Source: CATQHB01 sp965262595
GTDB taxonomy: Bacteria > Chloroflexota > Dehalococcoidia > Lucifugimonadales > UBA3495
Length of the DNA: 64,000 nucleotides
NCBI GenBank assembly: GCA_965262595.1
Contig: OZ253548.1
Span: forward strand, 3,100,001-3,164,000
Reading direction: 5' to 3'
The notes under the pieces were generated by a model. It saw only the letters and a program-made list of their open reading frames with translations. It was not told where the DNA came from and did not search any database. A program made the position numbers and the translations under genes. Shown piece by piece: positions 35,154 to 44,467 of this stretch. How positions within the stretch are numbered: the stretch's first letter is position 1; each line of letters begins with the position of its first letter.

Positions 35154-38100
35154 GTCTTGATACTTCCAGTTCTTCGGCTTTTTTGCGTTCTTCCAGCACC
35201 CGGCGATAGTCCCGGGGCATTATCTTCTTGAACTTGAACAATTCCCGGTTCCAGTCGGCGAGTATCCGCCGGGCCGGGGAACTGCCGGTATATTGCAGGT
35301 GGTCTTCAATCAGGCTACGGAGGGTCGCCACGTCTTCCGGGTCCGAAACCGATTCCAGGTCGGCCATGCCGCCGTTGAACCGGGTGTTAAAGTCGCCGTC
35401 GCCGTCGTAAACGAAGGCAATCCCGCCGCTCATACCGGCGGCAAAGTTGCGGCCGGTTGGGCCCAGCACCACGGCGATTCCGCTGGTCATATATTCGCAT
35501 CCGTGGTCGCCGATGCCTTCTACCACGGCCTGTACCCCGCTATTGCGTACGCAGAACCGTTCGCCGCCCAGCCCGTTGATGAACACCTGGCCGCCGGTGG
35601 CTCCGTAAAGCGCCACGTTGCCGATGATGATATTCTCTTCCGGTACCATATCGGACTCGGCCGGCGGGCAGACAATAATCCGGCCGCCGCTCATACCCTT
35701 GCCCATATAGTCGTTAGTATCACCCTCCAGCCGGATTTCTATTCCTTCAGCCAGGAAGGCGCCGAAACTTTGTCCCGCCGAGCCGGTAAGGCTTATCTTG
35801 ATAGTTTCGGGGGGCAGGCCGTCTTCGCCGTAACGTTTGGCAATTTTGCCGCTGAGCATTGCGCCGACGGTGCGGTTGGAGTTGTGGATGGGCAGGTTAA
35901 TTTTGACCGGTTGCTTTTGCTCAATAGCCGGCGCAGCCTGGGCAATCAAAACGTGGTCCAGGGCGTTTTCCAGCCCATGGTCCTGGGTTTCGCACTGATA
36001 AATAACCACTTCGTCCGACTTGGGATGCCGGTAGAGCAACCTGGAAAAATCCAGACCCTGGGCTTTCCATTGTTCGACGGCGTTCCTGGAATCCAGGGCT
36101 TCCACTTGGCCGATCATTTCCTGAACCGTTCGAAAACCCATTTGAGCCATAATTTCCCGCAGTTCCTCGGCGACGAAGAAGAAGTAGTTAATGACAAACT
36201 CCGGTTTGCCGGCAAACTTCTGGCGCAATTCCGGGTCTTGGGTGGCAATCCCTACCGAGCAGGTATTCAGGTGGCACTTGCGCAGCATAATGCAGCCACT
36301 GACGATGAGCGGCGCGGTGGCAAATCCGATTTCGTCCGCTCCCAGCAAGAAGGCAATGGCGGCATCCCGCCCGGTTTTGAGTTGACCGTCGGTCTGCACC
36401 ACGATGCGGCTGCGCAGGTTGTTGGCTACCAAAACCTGCTGCGTCTCCGCCAGTCCCAACTCCCAGGGCAGTCCGGCGTGTTTTATGGAGGATTCGGGGG
36501 AGGCGCCGGTGCCCCCGTCGTGCCCGCTGATCAGCACCACGTCGCCATGACCCTTGGATACACCGGCGGCGATTGTCCCTACGCCAACTTCGGCTACCAG
36601 CTTGACGTGGATGCGGGCGTCCGGGTTGATATTCTTCAAGTCGTGAATCAGCTGGGCCAAGTCCTCAATGGAATAGATATCGTGGTGCGGCGGCGGCGAG
36701 ATCAATTCCACTCCGGGAGTGGTATGGCGAACCCAGCCAATAACCTCGTCCACCTTGTGGCCGGGCAATTGCCCGCCTTCGCCCGGCTTGGAACCCTGGG
36801 CCATCTTGATTTGCAAGTCGGTGGCGTTTACCAGGTAATTGGGAGTTACCCCGAACCGGCCCGAAGCTACCTGTTTAATGGCGCTATTGCGCGAGTCACC
36901 GTTGTCGTCGGGAGTATAGCGGTGGTAATCCTCGCCGCCTTCGCCGGTGTTGCTGCGCGCCCCTATACGGTTCATTGCGATCGCCAGCGTCTCGTGGGCT
37001 TCCTTGCTGATTGAGCCAAAAGAGGCCGCCCCGGTGGCAAAGCGCCGCACAATTTCCTGGGCCGGCTCTACTTCTTCCGGCGGAACCGGGGTACGGTCCG
37101 TCCTGAACTCCAGCAACCCCCGCAGGGTGGCCAATTGACGGCTCTGGTCATTGACCGCCTGACTGAACTGCCGGTAGGACTCCCAGCTATTGGAGCGGGT
37201 GGCATATTGCAGCTTGGCGATTGTGTCCGGATTCCATTGGTGGACTTCGCCGTGCCGCCGCCACTGGTAAGCGCTGCCCGGTTCCAGTTCCGGTTCAGCC
37301 GGAATCGACTGGTCCGGAAAGGCAAAACGGTGCCGCTGCAATTCCTCTTGTTCGATCACGTCCAGGCCGATGCCCTCGATACGGGAGGGCGTACCGGTGA
37401 AGTACCGGCCGATCAATTCCTGGTTCAGGCCAACAGCCTCAAAAATCTGGGCGCCCCGGTAGCTTTGCACTGTGGAAATACCCATTTTTGACATGACCTT
37501 GAGCAGGCCCTTTTCGTTGGCCTTAACAAAGTTGGTTACCGCGTATTCGGGCTTGGTCCCGTTTAATTCTCCCCGCTTCGCCAGGTCCTGAACGGCGGCC
37601 ATTGCCAGATAGGGATTTATCGCTCCGGCGCCGTAACCCAGCAACAACGAGAAATGGTGCACCTCCCTGGGTTCGCCGGACTCCACAACCAGGCCGACCT
37701 TGGTGCGGGTACCTTCCCGTATCAGGTGGTGGTGTACTGCCGAGGTAGCCAGCAGGCTGGGTATTGGCGCCTGCCGGGCATTCACGCCCCGGTCGGACAG
37801 GATAATTATCGAGTAGCCGTCCCGTATGGCTTGGGACGCCTGCTCACACAGGCGGTCCAAGGCCTCTTCAAGGGAAGTTTCTTTTGCCTCGCCGGGCTCG
37901 GGAACGTCGAAGAGGGCGGAGAGGGTTAGGGAGCGAATATCGCCCACGTTAATCCGCCGGATTTTCTCCAGTTCTCCGTCGGTAATAATCGGAGATTTGA
38001 GCCGCAATTGATGGCAGTGCTTGGGAGTCTCCTCAAAGAGGTTCTGTTCACTGCCGATAAATGCTTCCAGGGAGGTAACCAGCTCCTCCCGGATCGCGTC

Positions 38101-39705
38101 CAGGGGTGGGTTGGTAACCTGGGCAAAAAGCTGCTTGAAGTAGTTGAACAATAGCTGGTTCTGGGTGGACAGCACCGCCAGGGGAGCGTCGTTACCCATT
38201 GAGCCAATCGCCTCATACCCGTTGGCCGCCATTGGCGTCGTGAGCATCCGCAGCTCTTCCATGGTATAACCGAAGGCCCGCTGCTGCCGGTTCAGTTCCG
38301 AATTGGTCGGTCGATCAGCGGCGGCGGCCTCGGGCAATTCATCCAGAGAAACCTTGTTTTCCTTCAGCCATTCGCCGTAGGGACGACGTCCGGAGAGTTT
38401 CCGCTTCAGCTCTTCATCGCCGATGATACGGCCTTCTTCCATGCTGACCAGGAACATCCGACCTGGCTGCAGCCGGCCCCGCTGCTTTATCTGAGCCGGT
38501 GGAATGTCCAGCACCCCGGTCTCGGAGGCCATGACCAGCTTGTCGTCCTTGGTGATAGTGTAGCGGAAGGGTCGCAGGCCGTTGCGGTCCAGGACGGCGC
38601 AAATGTTCCGGTCGTCCGCGGCCACAATCATCGCCGGTCCGTCCCAAGGCTCCATCAAGCAAGAGTGGTACTCGTAAAAGTCCTTCTTTTCCTGGGGCAT
38701 GGACTCATGCTGTTCCCACGCCTCGGGAATCATCATTAACATGGAGTGGTCCAGGCTGCGCCCGGTCATCAACAGCAGTTCCAGGGCGTTGTCAAAGCCG
38801 GCGGTGTCGCTGGCCGCCGGGGTCATAATCGGGGAGATTTTCTTGATGTCTTCTCCGAAATGGGGCGACTCGAACTGGGCTTCCCGGGCGTTCATCCAGT
38901 TGATATTGCCCCGGAGCGTGTTAATCTCTCCGTTATGAGCCAGATATCGGTACGGGTGGGCCAGTTTCCAGTGGCCCAGGGTGTTGGTGCTGAAGCGGGA
39001 ATGCACCAGGGCAAAGGCGCTGACCAGAGATTCATCATCCAGGTCCCGGTAAAAGCCGGAAATCTGGTGAGACATCAGCAGCCCCTTATAGACTACGGTA
39101 TTGCTGGACAGGCTGCAGATATAAAAATAGTCGGCGTCGTCCTCGCTGAGCTCGCAGTCCTTCAGGGAGTTCTCAATAACCTTGCGAAGCGTGTAGAGCT
39201 TGCGCTGTAGCTGTTCCGGGTCGCCGACCTGCGCCGCGCCGCCTACAAATACCTGGCGGATTTTTGGTTGAACCGCCTGGGAATCCCGGCCTATGTGACT
39301 CGAGTCCACCGGCACGTCGCGCCAACCCAACAGTTCCAACCCTTCCGCGGCGATGCAGCGGTCGATCAGCTCCCGACATTTGGTCTGAGCAGTTTCTGCC
39401 GGGGGCAGGAAAACCATGCCCACCCCGTAAGCGCCCGGTTCCGGCAGGTTGATACCAGCGTCGGGGCAAACCTTTTGGAAGAAGCCGTGGGGCATCTGGA
39501 TCAGGATACCTGCGCCGTCGCCGGTTTCCGGGTCGCAGCCGCAGGCGCCTCGATGGCCCAGATTGACTAGCACCTCCAGGGACTCGGTGATTATTTGGTG
39601 GGACCGGTCGCCCTTGATATTGGCAACCACTCCTACCCCGCAACTATCGTGTTCCAGGCAGGGAGAATAAAGCCCATGTTGGGCCAGTTCTCTTAAATTA
39701 TTCAT
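35146..39705 (-). CDS. gltB: Glutamate synthase large subunit
   Basis: Makes two glutamates from glutamine and 2-oxoglutarate, a central ammonium-assimilation step. From the ATG at 39705 it is 1,519 residues; a GTG at 39720 would add five. Order: N-terminal glutaminase whose nucleophile is Cys22 in HDSCGVGVVAN, released by propeptide cleavage; central domain; FMN-binding synthase domain with the 3Fe-4S cysteines (C-x5-C-x4-C in CIMLRKCHLNTC, about 1,136-1,148); and C-terminal GXGXG beta-helix. The frame is intact over 4.5 kb. A minus-strand TATAAT (39782-39777) may be part of its promoter, but no clear -35 is visible. Confidence 0.96.
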   Translation of the reverse strand: MNNLRELAQHGLYSPCLEHDSCGVGVVANIKGDRSHQIITESLEVLVNLGHRGACGCDPETGDGAGILIQMPHGFFQKVCPDAGINLPEPGAYGVGMVFLPPAETAQTKCRELIDRCIAAEGLELLGWRDVPVDSSHIGRDSQAVQPKIRQVFVGGAAQVGDPEQLQRKLYTLRKVIENSLKDCELSEDDADYFYICSLSSNTVVYKGLLMSHQISGFYRDLDDESLVSAFALVHSRFSTNTLGHWKLAHPYRYLAHNGEINTLRGNINWMNAREAQFESPHFGEDIKKISPIMTPAASDTAGFDNALELLLMTGRSLDHSMLMMIPEAWEQHESMPQEKKDFYEYHSCLMEPWDGPAMIVAADDRNICAVLDRNGLRPFRYTITKDDKLVMASETGVLDIPPAQIKQRGRLQPGRMFLVSMEEGRIIGDEELKRKLSGRRPYGEWLKENKVSLDELPEAAAADRPTNSELNRQQRAFGYTMEELRMLTTPMAANGYEAIGSMGNDAPLAVLSTQNQLLFNYFKQLFAQVTNPPLDAIREELVTSLEAFIGSEQNLFEETPKHCHQLRLKSPIITDGELEKIRRINVGDIRSLTLSALFDVPEPGEAKETSLEEALDRLCEQASQAIRDGYSIIILSDRGVNARQAPIPSLLATSAVHHHLIREGTRTKVGLVVESGEPREVHHFSLLLGYGAGAINPYLAMAAVQDLAKRGELNGTKPEYAVTNFVKANEKGLLKVMSKMGISTVQSYRGAQIFEAVGLNQELIGRYFTGTPSRIEGIGLDVIEQEELQRHRFAFPDQSIPAEPELEPGSAYQWRRHGEVHQWNPDTIAKLQYATRSNSWESYRQFSQAVNDQSRQLATLRGLLEFRTDRTPVPPEEVEPAQEIVRRFATGAASFGSISKEAHETLAIAMNRIGARSNTGEGGEDYHRYTPDDNGDSRNSAIKQVASGRFGVTPNYLVNATDLQIKMAQGSKPGEGGQLPGHKVDEVIGWVRHTTPGVELISPPPHHDIYSIEDLAQLIHDLKNINPDARIHVKLVAEVGVGTIAAGVSKGHGDVVLISGHDGGTGASPESSIKHAGLPWELGLAETQQVLVANNLRSRIVVQTDGQLKTGRDAAIAFLLGADEIGFATAPLIVSGCIMLRKCHLNTCSVGIATQDPELRQKFAGKPEFVINYFFFVAEELREIMAQMGFRTVQEMIGQVEALDSRNAVEQWKAQGLDFSRLLYRHPKSDEVVIYQCETQDHGLENALDHVLIAQAAPAIEQKQPVKINLPIHNSNRTVGAMLSGKIAKRYGEDGLPPETIKISLTGSAGQSFGAFLAEGIEIRLEGDTNDYMGKGMSGGRIIVCPPAESDMVPEENIIIGNVALYGATGGQVFINGLGGERFCVRNSGVQAVVEGIGDHGCEYMTSGIAVVLGPTGRNFAAGMSGGIAFVYDGDGDFNTRFNGGMADLESVSDPEDVATLRSLIEDHLQYTGSSPARRILADWNRELFKFKKIMPRDYRRVLEERKKAEELEVSRHG

Positions 39706-39925
39706 TAGCGCGACCCCCACTCAAAGAGTTCACGGGTGTCAAACTGGCTTCCCCCGATTGGACGAGTCCGAAAAATATTATAATTACGGATACTACAACT
39801 ACCGGAAAGCTGGTTCAATACATATATCTCCAAGCATCAGGCCTGGGGATTTGTTAAATATATCACAATATCCAGATGTTGAAAATGCCCCGAAGATATT
39901 GCTCCGATATTGGCTTCGGCTACCT

Positions 39926-39955
39926 TTGACCGGTGGCGGCCCGGTGTGCCATAAT
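39926..39955 (+). promoter_or_regulatory. Promoter for ssrA
   Basis: TTGACC (39926-39931) and CATAAT (39950-39955) are separated by 18 bases. The start of transcription would fall a few bases before or at the mature 5' end of tmRNA at 39967. Confidence 0.7.
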
Positions 39956-39966
39956 ATAGTGGTTAT

Positions 39967-40322
39967 GGGGACGCGCGGGTTCGACAGGAGCGTCCTGTGG
40001 CAGATTGCAAGCCGAGGTGCCATCACCCTCGTTAATCCGGTGGCAAACGCTTAACTGGCGAACGTGAATTCGCTCTAGCCGCCTAGTAGCGGCTAGCGTC
40101 TGCTCTCTACTATTCCCGGAGGTAGGGAAGCAGGCGCCATTAATCCGGGATGCGGTAACCCTGATGCCAATAAGGGCTGCCTAAGACTTATCGGCTGGCC
40201 CCTGGGGGATTTGGTCGGCGGAAGCCCCTGAGCGGCGAGACTTAAAGCGTCGGACAAGCTTGTAGTATATCTAGTCAGGGGGCCTTTTGGACGGGGAGTT
40301 CGACTCTCCCCCGTCTCCACCA
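39967..40322 (+). ncRNA. ssrA: Transfer-messenger RNA (tmRNA)
   Basis: Rescues stalled ribosomes and tags the incomplete protein for proteolysis. The 356-base RNA starts GGGGACG, which pairs with CGTCTCC at the 3' end to form the acceptor stem. The TTCGACT T-loop region is clear and the CCA end is encoded. The tag frame lies at 40057-40086 and encodes GEREFALAA with a TAG stop; the resume codon is GGC (Gly). From memory the Dehalococcoides tag is GERELVLAG, so this supports a Dehalococcoidia-like host. The ALAA end is the usual ClpXP degron. A one-piece (not permuted) tmRNA. The recombinase remnant just downstream fits the known use of ssrA 3' ends as integration sites. Confidence 0.95.
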
Positions 40323-40382
40323 TCCTTCCTAAAACCATACCTTCTCCAGGAAGGATCGCTACGTTTCCCCGCTCCGCAACTC

Positions 40383-40664
40383 CTAGTATTGACGCGAAAA
40401 AGACATCCTTCGGAGCCAATACGACAACCCGTTTTCTCCCAGGTGGGCATAGACGGCGTGAAGCATTGTTCTCAAGCGCCGGTTCCGCCGGGCAACCGAT
40501 ACGGTTCCCCGGAAAGTCCCAAAAGCGTGTCGGATTTTCCCGGCCTCAACCGCATCGTCGAACTCCGGCACGTAGGCGCTGGCCGGAAATCCCCCCGCCT
40601 CTTCCTTGACTTTGGTGAAACCCTGCCGGGTAAGCTCCCCTCCAGTTAGAAGTTCCGGGCTCAC
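40383..40664 (-). pseudogene. Unidentified fragment beside the recombinase remnant
   Basis: An open stretch of 93 codons with Arg/Gly/Val-rich composition, read in the same direction and immediately downstream of the serine-recombinase remnant. It may be the degraded C-terminal part of that recombinase, but no conserved motif proves it, and it could be a chance frame. Confidence 0.25.
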
Positions 40665-40676
40665 CCATCCGACCTT

Positions 40677-40976
40677 CTATGTTTTGACGCTTTTTCGGGG
40701 ATCAGAGGCAACCGGCATGAGCTTCGTCCAGCTCGATGCATTCGGCATTCGGCATTCGGCATCGCATCTCTCGTACCCGAAAGGGTGTGCGCCGTTAAAA
40801 AGTCCTTGTTGGGCCCTTTCTTTCATGCCTTTCTTCGTATGTCCCGACAGCGCGTCCGAGAAATACTGGCCAAATGCCCCCAGCATCGTCATAAAGAGCT
40901 TGCCTTCGGGTTTGTGATAGTCAATCTCCTGGGTGAAGGGCACCGGGCTAAAGTGCTTCGCCTCTATCCCTGCCAT
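40677..40976 (-). pseudogene. Serine recombinase (resolvase/invertase) remnant
   Basis: The segment TQEIDYHKPEGKLFMTMLGA, followed by FGQYFSDALSGHTKKG and MKERAQQGLFNGAHPFGY, matches the end of the catalytic domain and the long E helix of large serine recombinases. The N-terminal part with the catalytic Ser is missing, and after PFGYERC the frame is lost in a short tandem repeat (three ATTCGGC-type units near 40739-40761). It is a dead fragment of an integrase-like gene lying just past ssrA, and it points to an integrated element having been there. Confidence 0.75.
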
Positions 40977-41359
40977 TCCTAATTTGACCGGGTACTAGGC
41001 AGAAGATTGGCATACTGTGAAGATGGCTTATTTCGAAAAAGCGTTGATCGTAGCTTTTTCAGTCTCTTTTCAGTGACTCCTTTCAGTGACTCCGAAGTCC
41101 CAAGGGGAGTTATAGCAACGTCAGGAAGTGCAAGTTGCTTAGAGCGCCAGAAAGTCGAAGGGGCAATATATGGCATTGATCGAGCGTTGGAATCCGTCCC
41201 TATCCCGTATGCGTGTTGCAAGACATGGGCAGATAAAATCCGTACGGTGGATGGTGCAGGTGCTATAATCAGGTGGACTGGCCCTACATTGGCCGTCATG
41301 TTTCTTTGATTGCTGAACCAGATTGGAAGTTCGTTATTGATGTGTTGACGGGAGGAGAA
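40977..41359. other. Region upstream of the ATPase/helicase operon
   Basis: No convincing gene. A 13-base direct repeat (TTTCAGTGACTCC) occurs twice in tandem around 41069-41094. A TATAAT hexamer at 41264-41269 could be the -10 of the operon promoter, but the -35 position lacks a recognisable hexamer. Short reading fragments here (for example MDWPYIGRHVSL in the frame of the next gene) may be debris. Confidence 0.4.
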
Positions 41360-42163
41360 ATGCCCACTTTCGAAGAAGGTTTTGCCGCAGCGGAAAGCGC
41401 GGCTGATTCGGTGCTCAAATCCCTCGGCGACGTTGCTAAGCTGACCCGGCAATTGCGTAAGGCCGCCCAGGATGGCAACATCGCGGCAATTAGAAGGGCA
41501 AGTGAACGTCTGGACGCCAACGTCAACCAGATCCGTCAGGAAGCGGCCAACGCCGCCAACGCTTGGCCCTTCACCGCGGAAGCCGAGCGGGGCTACCTGG
41601 AAGGCCGCTATGCCGAGGAGCTTAAAGGGGAAGCGCAAAAGAAGGGCTTGCAAGTTTTCGATAGGGACGGCAGGTTAATTGCTCACCCGTCGGTAGTACA
41701 GGTAATGCCCGGCGAGCGGGCGGTGCAAATCAACCGGAGGCAGATGTCCACCATCCGCCCCAGTAAAGTCGTCGGGGTGTTGGAAGGCCTCCAGAAAAAA
41801 CCGCCCCGGTTCCGACCGCAACCGTTTCTGGAGTCGCTTTACGATGCTTACCTTGCCCTCTCCAGCTCTGACACCGCTGATCGACTGAAATTGGGTGAGG
41901 TCGGCCGGGTAATCCGATTGAACCGGATTTACAACCTGTTCACCGGCCTGCCCGGGAGCAGACGCGAATACAGCCTGCTGGACTTTGCCCAGGGCTTGTA
42001 CGCCTTGCAGACCAGCGGCGTGCGGGAAGTCAGGTCGGGGGCAAGGGTATCTTTTCCAGCTTCTACCGGCACCAGAAGCGCCTCCGATACCATCCCATTC
42101 GTTGGGCCGGACGGGGAACCAGTTACTTACTACGGGATTCAATTTGCCGGAGCCAGCCAATGA
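41360..42163 (+). CDS. Unknown protein, first gene of BREX-like ATPase/SNF2 operon
   Basis: A 267-residue protein without a recognised domain. Residues 1-90 are helical and probably coiled-coil (repeated Ala/Glu/Leu; LTRQLRKAAQDGNIAAIRRA). A central beta-rich part (VFDRDGRLIAHPSVVQVMPG) and a helical region (RFRPQPFLESLYDAYLALS) follow, then a Ser/Thr-rich tail. The ATG at 41360 has a GGAGGAG ribosome site. Its stop overlaps the next start in ATGA, so it is translationally coupled. Being always the first gene would suggest a structural or sensor subunit, but that needs comparison with other genomes. Confidence 0.7.
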   Translation: MPTFEEGFAAAESAADSVLKSLGDVAKLTRQLRKAAQDGNIAAIRRASERLDANVNQIRQEAANAANAWPFTAEAERGYLEGRYAEELKGEAQKKGLQVFDRDGRLIAHPSVVQVMPGERAVQINRRQMSTIRPSKVVGVLEGLQKKPPRFRPQPFLESLYDAYLALSSSDTADRLKLGEVGRVIRLNRIYNLFTGLPGSRREYSLLDFAQGLYALQTSGVREVRSGARVSFPASTGTRSASDTIPFVGPDGEPVTYYGIQFAGASQ

Positions 42164-43164
42164 CGAATATACTGACCGTAAAGGAATGGTTGGGCGTAAT
42201 TGAACGCGAGTATCTTCAGGGTTTCGTGAATGACGGCGGGTCGGCAATCAAGTTCGCCGTGCCGGCGCAGGACAGCTTAACCCCGCTGGTTAAGAAAACG
42301 CTCCAGGATGTGGCTGCCAACCTCGGCTATCTGGTAGTTAGCGTAGATGCCGCGGAGACCGGGGTGCATATGCCCCAGGAGATATTCTTCAATATAGCTG
42401 CCCAGCTTGATTGGAGACTGCTTGCCCGGCGGGTAGTGCTGCGGCTGTGCGAGGGGCTTCCCTACCGGACCGACACCATCGACCCCGCGCAGAAAACCCC
42501 GGTACTTGAGGCCATCAGTGTCGCCAACGCCGTTGAGGAAAGCCAGATAGCCCTTGAATTGCGCCGGGTTTTGCCTGACGCCGTTACGCGGAATCGAAAT
42601 ATGTCGCGGGATTTCCGATCGGCAATGACTCACCTGTGCTTAACCGAAATGGGCAGCGCCGGAAACAACCTGGAGGCAGTACCCCTTGAAGACTGGCTGA
42701 CCGGCCGCAGCCGCCGGGTTGCCAACGTCCGCGGCTATTCCATCTACAACGGCATTGTACGCACCAACGCGCGGCATTTGTTTGAATCGCTGCTGTATTG
42801 GGTAAGGTTCGTCGGCTACGCTGGTACGGTGGTCATCCTGGATAATTCCCGTGTTACGCTGCGGCGAAATCCCAAGGACGGCCAACGGTTCTACACCCGC
42901 GCTGCGGTGATGGACCACTACGAACTTTTGCGGGAACTCATCGACGGCACCGACCGGCTGGAGGGACTCTTGGGGGTCGTGCTGTCCAACGAAGATTTCC
43001 TGGACGAAGATACCCAGGGCAAAGGCTACTCCATCTACCAAGCCCTCCGGGGTAGGATTGCCGACGAGGTACGCGACCGCAGCCAAGCCAACCCGATGGC
43101 TACCCTGGTTCGCCTTTCCGATACCGCGCAACCGGAGTACGCGCAAGTAGTCCTTGACCAGTAG
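42160..43164 (+). CDS. BREX/Pgl-type ATPase homologue lacking a P-loop
   Basis: A 334-residue protein that appears to be a degenerate relative of the intact ATPase encoded next. Where Walker A is expected there is VNDGGSAIKFA (about residues 23-33), with no GxxGxGKS. Where Walker B is expected, FVGYAGTVVILDNSRV (about 218-233) parallels GYRGWVVLMDEIEL of the neighbour but has lost the Asp-Glu pair. The following YELLRELIDGTDRLEGLLGV also parallels the neighbour. It probably serves as a non-catalytic subunit in a hetero-oligomer. The ATG overlaps the previous stop (ATGA). Assignment is by eye from aligned motifs. Confidence 0.65.
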   Translation: MTNILTVKEWLGVIEREYLQGFVNDGGSAIKFAVPAQDSLTPLVKKTLQDVAANLGYLVVSVDAAETGVHMPQEIFFNIAAQLDWRLLARRVVLRLCEGLPYRTDTIDPAQKTPVLEAISVANAVEESQIALELRRVLPDAVTRNRNMSRDFRSAMTHLCLTEMGSAGNNLEAVPLEDWLTGRSRRVANVRGYSIYNGIVRTNARHLFESLLYWVRFVGYAGTVVILDNSRVTLRRNPKDGQRFYTRAAVMDHYELLRELIDGTDRLEGLLGVVLSNEDFLDEDTQGKGYSIYQALRGRIADEVRDRSQANPMATLVRLSDTAQPEYAQVVLDQ

Positions 43165-43175
43165 GAGTGATGCAA

Positions 43176-44459
43176 ATGGCAGAGGGTGCAAACACAGCGC
43201 AGTTGAAGAACCGCCGCGCCCTGGAAGCGCTGCGAAACGGCGTACCTAACGGCGATGCGGTCTCCGCCCTGGGGTGCAACCAGCCGATTGCTGAGCGCGA
43301 GTTCGACAGCCTGCTGTCCCGCGCCTCGGATGATACGGACGCGCCCGAATCCAGCCTGGGAATGCTGGTGGCAGGGGATTTCGGCGCCGGCAAGTCGCAC
43401 CTGTTGGGCTACCTGGAAAGTCAGGCCCTGGCCCGGAACTTCGTGTGCAGCCGGGTCGTCATCAGCAAGGAAACGCCTCTGTTCGATATGGACAAGGTCT
43501 TTAAGGCCGCGGTTGAAAATGGAAGGGCGCCGGGAATTACCGGCCATCTGGTGGAGGAAATTGCCCAAAAGCTGGACTATGATTCTCCAGGTTATGCCGA
43601 GTTTTTCCAGTGGGCCAACCGGGAAAACAACGGCCTGCACCGGATTCTGCCCGCTACCTTGGCAGTCCATGAAAATTATGACGACCACGAGTTGCTGAAC
43701 GAGATAACCTGGTTCTGGTCCGGCGAAAGGATTCAATTGAAGCGAGTGCGCGACGGGTTAAGGCATATCGGGCAGGCCCAGTCTTATCCCTTCCGGGCGC
43801 CGGTGGTCAGAGATATGCCGCCGCAAAAGCTAAGGTTCCTGTTGGAACTGATCAAGGCCGCCGGCTACCGGGGCTGGGTGGTCCTGATGGACGAAATCGA
43901 ACTGGTAGCAAACTATAGCGTGCTGCAAAGAGCGCGATCTTACGCTGAGCTAACTCGTTGGATGGGCCAGGCGATGGAGGAAAAGTACCCCGGCCTGATT
44001 GTAGTGGGAACGGTTACCGCCGACTTTGCATCGGTAGTCCTTGACCAGAAAGAAGACCGGGACAAGGCGGCGCCCCGCCTGAGGGCAAGACAGCGGGATA
44101 TAGACAACATCGCCGCGGCCCGGGCCGAAACCGGGATGCAGCTCATCGAGCGCCGGGTGCAAAACCTGGAAGAACCCAACGACGCGATGCTCTCCGAACT
44201 TTATTCCCGTCTGAGGAAGATTCACTCAGAGGGCTACAACTGGGAAGCTCCCGACATAGAACACAGAATAGCCCCGGGAGGACGCAGAAGAATCCGCACT
44301 TTCGTCCGGCGCTGGATCAACGAATGGGACCTGCGGCGACTGTATCCCGAAACCGAGCCGGAAATCGAGGAGACGGAGCTGACCTTCAGCTACGAGGAGG
44401 ACACGACGCTGGAGCAGGCCCACTCGGAAGATGACGGCTCCAGGTCCGCAGGGGAGTAA
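43176..44459 (+). CDS. BrxD-like ATP-binding protein (DUF2791 family)
   Basis: A 427-residue ATPase of the DUF2791 family found in BREX/Pgl systems. The N-terminus NRRALEALRNGVPNGDAVSALG is typical. Walker A is GDFGAGKS (about residues 67-74), followed by the family segment VVISKETPLFDMDKVFKAA; Walker B is VVLMDEIEL (about 233-241). The C-terminus is acidic and disordered. The ATG at 43176 is chosen because TAGGAG lies eight bases upstream; GTG 43167 and ATG 43170 are alternatives. It follows the degenerate homologue by 11 bases. In BREX the ATPase partners a helicase, and here a SNF2 helicase follows two genes later. Confidence 0.85.
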   Translation: MAEGANTAQLKNRRALEALRNGVPNGDAVSALGCNQPIAEREFDSLLSRASDDTDAPESSLGMLVAGDFGAGKSHLLGYLESQALARNFVCSRVVISKETPLFDMDKVFKAAVENGRAPGITGHLVEEIAQKLDYDSPGYAEFFQWANRENNGLHRILPATLAVHENYDDHELLNEITWFWSGERIQLKRVRDGLRHIGQAQSYPFRAPVVRDMPPQKLRFLLELIKAAGYRGWVVLMDEIELVANYSVLQRARSYAELTRWMGQAMEEKYPGLIVVGTVTADFASVVLDQKEDRDKAAPRLRARQRDIDNIAAARAETGMQLIERRVQNLEEPNDAMLSELYSRLRKIHSEGYNWEAPDIEHRIAPGGRRRIRTFVRRWINEWDLRRLYPETEPEIEETELTFSYEEDTTLEQAHSEDDGSRSAGE

Positions 44460-44467
44460 AGGCCGTT

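Noticed and set aside
33924..35231. 435-codon plus-strand open frame opposite gltD
   Set aside because: Shadow of gltD; high-GC third positions keep the antisense frame open.
35293..37014. 573-codon plus-strand open frame inside gltB
   Set aside because: Shadow of gltB on the other strand; no ribosome site and no recognisable domain.
41007..41309. 100-codon open frame upstream of the ATPase operon
   Set aside because: No conserved motif or ribosome site; may be debris of an older gene.
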